A DNA stretch of 64,000 nucleotides from contig CAVVLP010000004.1 of the NCBI GenBank assembly GCA_963749115.1, positions 186,001-250,000 on the forward strand, given 5' to 3'. The DNA is from SZUA-36 sp963749115. Lineage in GTDB: Bacteria > Pseudomonadota > Gammaproteobacteria > Xanthomonadales > SZUA-36. The notes under the pieces were generated by a model that made no database searches, had not been told where the DNA came from, and was given only the letters and a program-made list of their open reading frames with translations. Shown here one piece after another: positions 60,861-64,000 of this stretch. Position 1 is the first letter of the stretch, and the number at the start of each line of letters is the position of its first letter. The position numbers and the translations under genes were made by a program.

Positions 60861-61905
60861 CTACAACCAGTCGGTCAGCGAAATTCCTATACCTATCCTG
60901 TTTACACGGTGGTTGTAGTCAATCAGGCTCTCGCCGTAACCGTTGAAATACTGGATGTAGCCCTTCAGATACGGGTACTTCCAGAGCGGAAAACTCCAGC
61001 CAAATTCAATAGCGCCCTTGTCAAACCCCGACTCAAGATTGTTACGCGACATGAAGCTGAAAACATTGTCTTTCCACTCATAACCCGCGCGCCATTCAAA
61101 ATGGCCCATGTAGTCGGTAATATCCGGGTTATCATCATTGGCAGCATCCTCCGAGATTCTGATCCACGGTTTGAAACCGAAAGCAAAGTTGCCTTTCGCA
61201 AAAACAAAATTGGCATAGACGCGGTTCCAACTCCGGGACAGCACCCCGCCCTGCCCATTGGACTGATGCACCACGCCAATCGAATTGGCCAAATTCCTGA
61301 AACCGAAAATTTCCCAGGAGGGAGTGAACTGGGCCCACACTTCCGGTTCGTGGTTGGTTTCCCTGAACGGGGATGACAATTCGGAGTTATAGACCTGCCA
61401 GAAGGACCGGTTGGTATAGGCCGCATAGATATCAACCCTGTCAAAAAGATCGACCCATAAAGGCGCCTTCAGACTGATCTGGAACTGGGCTTCGGTGTCG
61501 TCAAATTCTATTGAAGGATCACGATACTGCTCCCGGAACAGTTCCGGGTCATATCCTTTTGAGTTGTAGGCAGCGGCCAGGAAGTAATTGGGTTTGTGAG
61601 CCATCAGGGTAAATGGCTGAAGAACGTGCTTTCTGTCCTGTTCTAGCCGGTCAATGACCACAGCAGGCTCATTGTCCTGGTCGGCTGGCGCTTCGCTTCT
61701 GATTCGTTCGGCGCAATGGGCCCGTATTTCCCCAACCGTTGTTGAATCACCGGATTGCATCAACATATTAGTCAAACACGTTTCAAGGTCATCCGCAGCG
61801 GCAGTTCCGGACAGCGATCAAACCAGCCAGGCCAACAACCATCATGCTTGACAATTTCAGCGACTGCCATGCGAATCGCATGGCCCGAACCTTCGTATAT
61901 CTCAT
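60861..61905 (-). CDS. pldA: Outer-membrane phospholipase A (PldA), frameshifted
   Basis: The signal peptide starts at the ATG of 61905 (MRYTKVRAMRFAWQSLKLSS), and the frame breaks near 61815. Removing one base gives AVSGTAAADDLETC, with cleavage probably after AAA. The mature part has the catalytic VVHQSNGQGGVLSRSWNR (His-Ser), FKPWIRI, and GYGESLIDYNHRVNRIGIGI, all PldA motifs. The mature enzyme is a 12-stranded barrel that degrades phospholipids in the outer leaflet. It is adjacent to the PLD gene. Confidence 0.92.
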
Positions 61906-61950
61906 TACCTGAATCCTTCTACTTTCTACCCATAGAACAACGAATCTATA

Positions 61951-63764
61951 TCACCTCGGAAACCCGCTCACAGCACCGGCGTAATAAATCCCAGGAACGA
62001 ACTGACCATGATGACGTGTCGCGCGTCTTTTTCTGCTTATCACTTCGGGGAAGCTTCCAACCGGCCGGTAGTTTTGATAAAAACCCTCTGCCCCTGGTGG
62101 CAGAGGTTCAGCATCTGGAATCAGTTCATACAGCGTGGTTGATCGATACGGCCAGATATCAAAAATGGGCAGGCTGCGTGAGACCGACTCAAGCGCTCCA
62201 TTGATTCCACCCAAAACCGGTGGTCCCGGCGGTTTCATTGCGGCCACCCAGCTATTACCCGGTTCGATATCCCGGCGAATACTGTTCTCGAGTTCTTCAG
62301 CGAACGCCTTGTCATAAATAATGACGCCATTTTCGGTGTTATAACCTTCGCCGCGTGGATCCAGGTTATGCGAACCCACCATCGAAACATGGCCGTCTAT
62401 AACGAACGATTTGGCATGCAGGCCCGACCTTGGCCCGGGTCTCTCCAGTGTGGGGTTTGGACCGACTGCGGGTATTTTGCCGCTACTGACACCATCCTTT
62501 TTTTCAAGGATCAACTGTGGCATACGCGGGAAAAATTCCGCGGCATCCAGCGGGTAAGGACGAAACTCGTAAACGTTAAAACCAAGGGTCTTGATGTAAT
62601 GCTTTTTGTGTTTATAGGTAAATGCATAGGCAGAAAAAGCGTCGGTCGCAGCCAGGCTATTGGTCGAAAACAGAAACTCGATATCTGGGTGATCTTTACG
62701 CAAAGTCTTGAAGAGTTTGCGTGAGCGCCTTGACAAAACCAGGTAAGGCGACTGGATAACAACCGAACGCTCAGCCGCTGCCAGTGCTGCATGCAGACCG
62801 TCGGTACTATTCACCTGGGACTTTTTCTTTACTGCTGTGCGGCAGGTCATAAACATATTCAATTGTACCAACATGATGGGCTGTATCCACGAACAATGAA
62901 TACATCAACTGTTTGTCCTCAATCTCCTTGAGCAACGGCTCAAGTCTTTCATTCACTTCAAATTGCGCCAATGACATTGACTCATCACTCACGATCAGTG
63001 GTGCTACGTCACGCAGATGACCAATTTCAGCGGTCATTTCACTATCCCAGAAATAATCAAATGAGACACGCATTTCCGTGGCGACCTGCCCGTATAACAA
63101 CACTTCCCGATCCTTGAAGTCGTAATTGACATCAAAATCAAAATAGCGGTCAGCGATATTACGCCCACCGGTCATGCCAACGACATCATCGATCACCAGT
63201 ACTTTGCTGTGCATACGCTGATTGGTTTTTTTAAAACAACAGGTTACACCGCCAAACATGGTGTACCTGTTGGTTTTCGCCATGTTGAATAAGGGGTTAT
63301 ACATACGCACTTCGAAATTTTGATGTTCCAGCGCCAGACCGGCGAGATAGTCCAACTCCGAAACGGTAAATAACTGATCAAATAATATCCGTACCTGTAC
63401 GCCACGATTCGCCGCCTGCACCAGTTCATGCATGATCAGGCCACCGGTCTGATCCCTGCGGAACAGGAAGTTCTGAAATTGTATGCTTTGTGTAGCCGCC
63501 CTGATCAGGTGCAGATCGGGCTTTGAGGGAGTCTTCACCAATATCCAGCAGCGCTGCATGATGCTGATTTCTAAGTGCGTCGATGCTTCCCAGGTAGATC
63601 AATGGCGATTGGATGGCGCAAAAAGGGTCCCTGGATGCCTCGCAACGCACTTCCACCGAGCGCTGCACCGCGATTTTTTCATCCACGGCCATTTTGAGCT
63701 CAGGCTGTACCTGGGTGGTGCAGCCATACATCAGCAATAGGAATAAATAAAAGACGTTTTTCAT
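61951..63764 (-). CDS. Phospholipase D family lipoprotein, two frameshifts
   Basis: It begins with a lipoprotein signal, LLLMYGCTTQ. HKD motif 1 is RMHSKVLVIDDVVGMTGGRN and HKD motif 2 is GLHAKSFVIDGHVSMVGSHN. The frame breaks near 63505 and near 62828; joined, it is about 604 residues. The family includes cardiolipin synthase-like and PLD enzymes that act on phosphatidyl groups. It lies 45 bases upstream of the pldA start, read in the same direction, so the two may be cotranscribed. Confidence 0.85.
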
Positions 63765-64000
63765 TTAGTTGCAGAAGAAACTTATTCGATTATTGCCAGC
63801 CAGAATTGCGCAATTCTATCTCACCGGGCAGTTGATTGTTGTGTTTATCTGCGGGATTTCAGTATCTGGCAACTACGGGACAGTTTTTCAGAAGACATAT
63901 CCATGAGTAGATGCCCAACGCCATTTTGGGCGCTATTTTGTGGCGCTATTTTGAAAGTCTGAAACCTGCAAGCCGTAACGATGGTTGGCGCACCGCAACC

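Noticed and set aside
1..64000. tRNA, rRNA, insertion sequences or phage genes
   Set aside because: No cloverleaf, rRNA-like stretch, transposase or integrase other than xerC was recognised on either strand.

Overview
The window looks like a chromosomal segment of a gammaproteobacterium of moderate GC content. Several gene orders are typical of that class: lptM-dapF-DUF484-xerC, hslV-hslU, ubiE-ubiJ-ubiB, and algZ-algR-hemC-hemD-hemX-hemY. I cannot name a genus. The C-terminal motif SDGFE on a Calx-beta repeat protein is of a kind seen in Xanthomonadales- and Woeseia-like bacteria, but that is only a hint.

Layout. (1) 1-3.3 kb, plus strand: a coiled-coil/caspase-like protein cut by the window edge, then a gene whose product looks like a type VI secretion (T6SS) TssB fused to a shortened TssC. 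(2) 3.4-20.4 kb, minus strand, read leftwards: tssA-tssB-tssC-hcp-tagJ-tssE-tssF-tssG-tssH(clpV)-vgrG. A spike-loading module follows: a DUF3540-like gene, a small unknown gene, two DUF2169 genes, and a PAAR-like protein with an acidic repeat tail. (3) 20.8-30.8 kb, plus strand: tagH(FHA)-tssJ-tssK-tssL-tssM-tagF-pppA. The two T6SS arms diverge from a 0.4-kb AT-rich gap. (4) 30.9-35.0 kb: a likely effector island between the phosphatase pppA and the kinase ppkA. It holds a peptidoglycan-binding/papain-like protease, an alpha/beta hydrolase with a GxSxG motif, truncated lipase-like copies, an NlpC/P60-like protein, and duplicated relic DNA. (5) 35.2-37.0 kb: the PpkA-like kinase. (6) 37.4-64 kb: housekeeping genes. 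These include a dimethylargininase, a YheT-like hydrolase, acyltransferases, a ferredoxin reductase, heme synthesis with AlgZ/AlgR, DapF/XerC, a Calx-beta repeat protein, HslVU, UbiE/J/B, the outer-membrane phospholipase PldA and a phospholipase-D lipoprotein.

The T6SS set is complete: baseplate E, F, G, K, A; tube/sheath Hcp, B, C; ClpV; membrane complex J, L, M; and the threonine-phosphorylation control genes PpkA, PppA, TagH and TagF. The effector island and the VgrG/DUF2169/PAAR-like module would supply cargo.

Caution: I count about 30 single-base frameshifts, many in homopolymers, and they also hit normally essential genes (ubiB, hslV, ubiJ). I read most of them as sequencing or assembly indels, and I annotate such genes as one CDS spanning the break.
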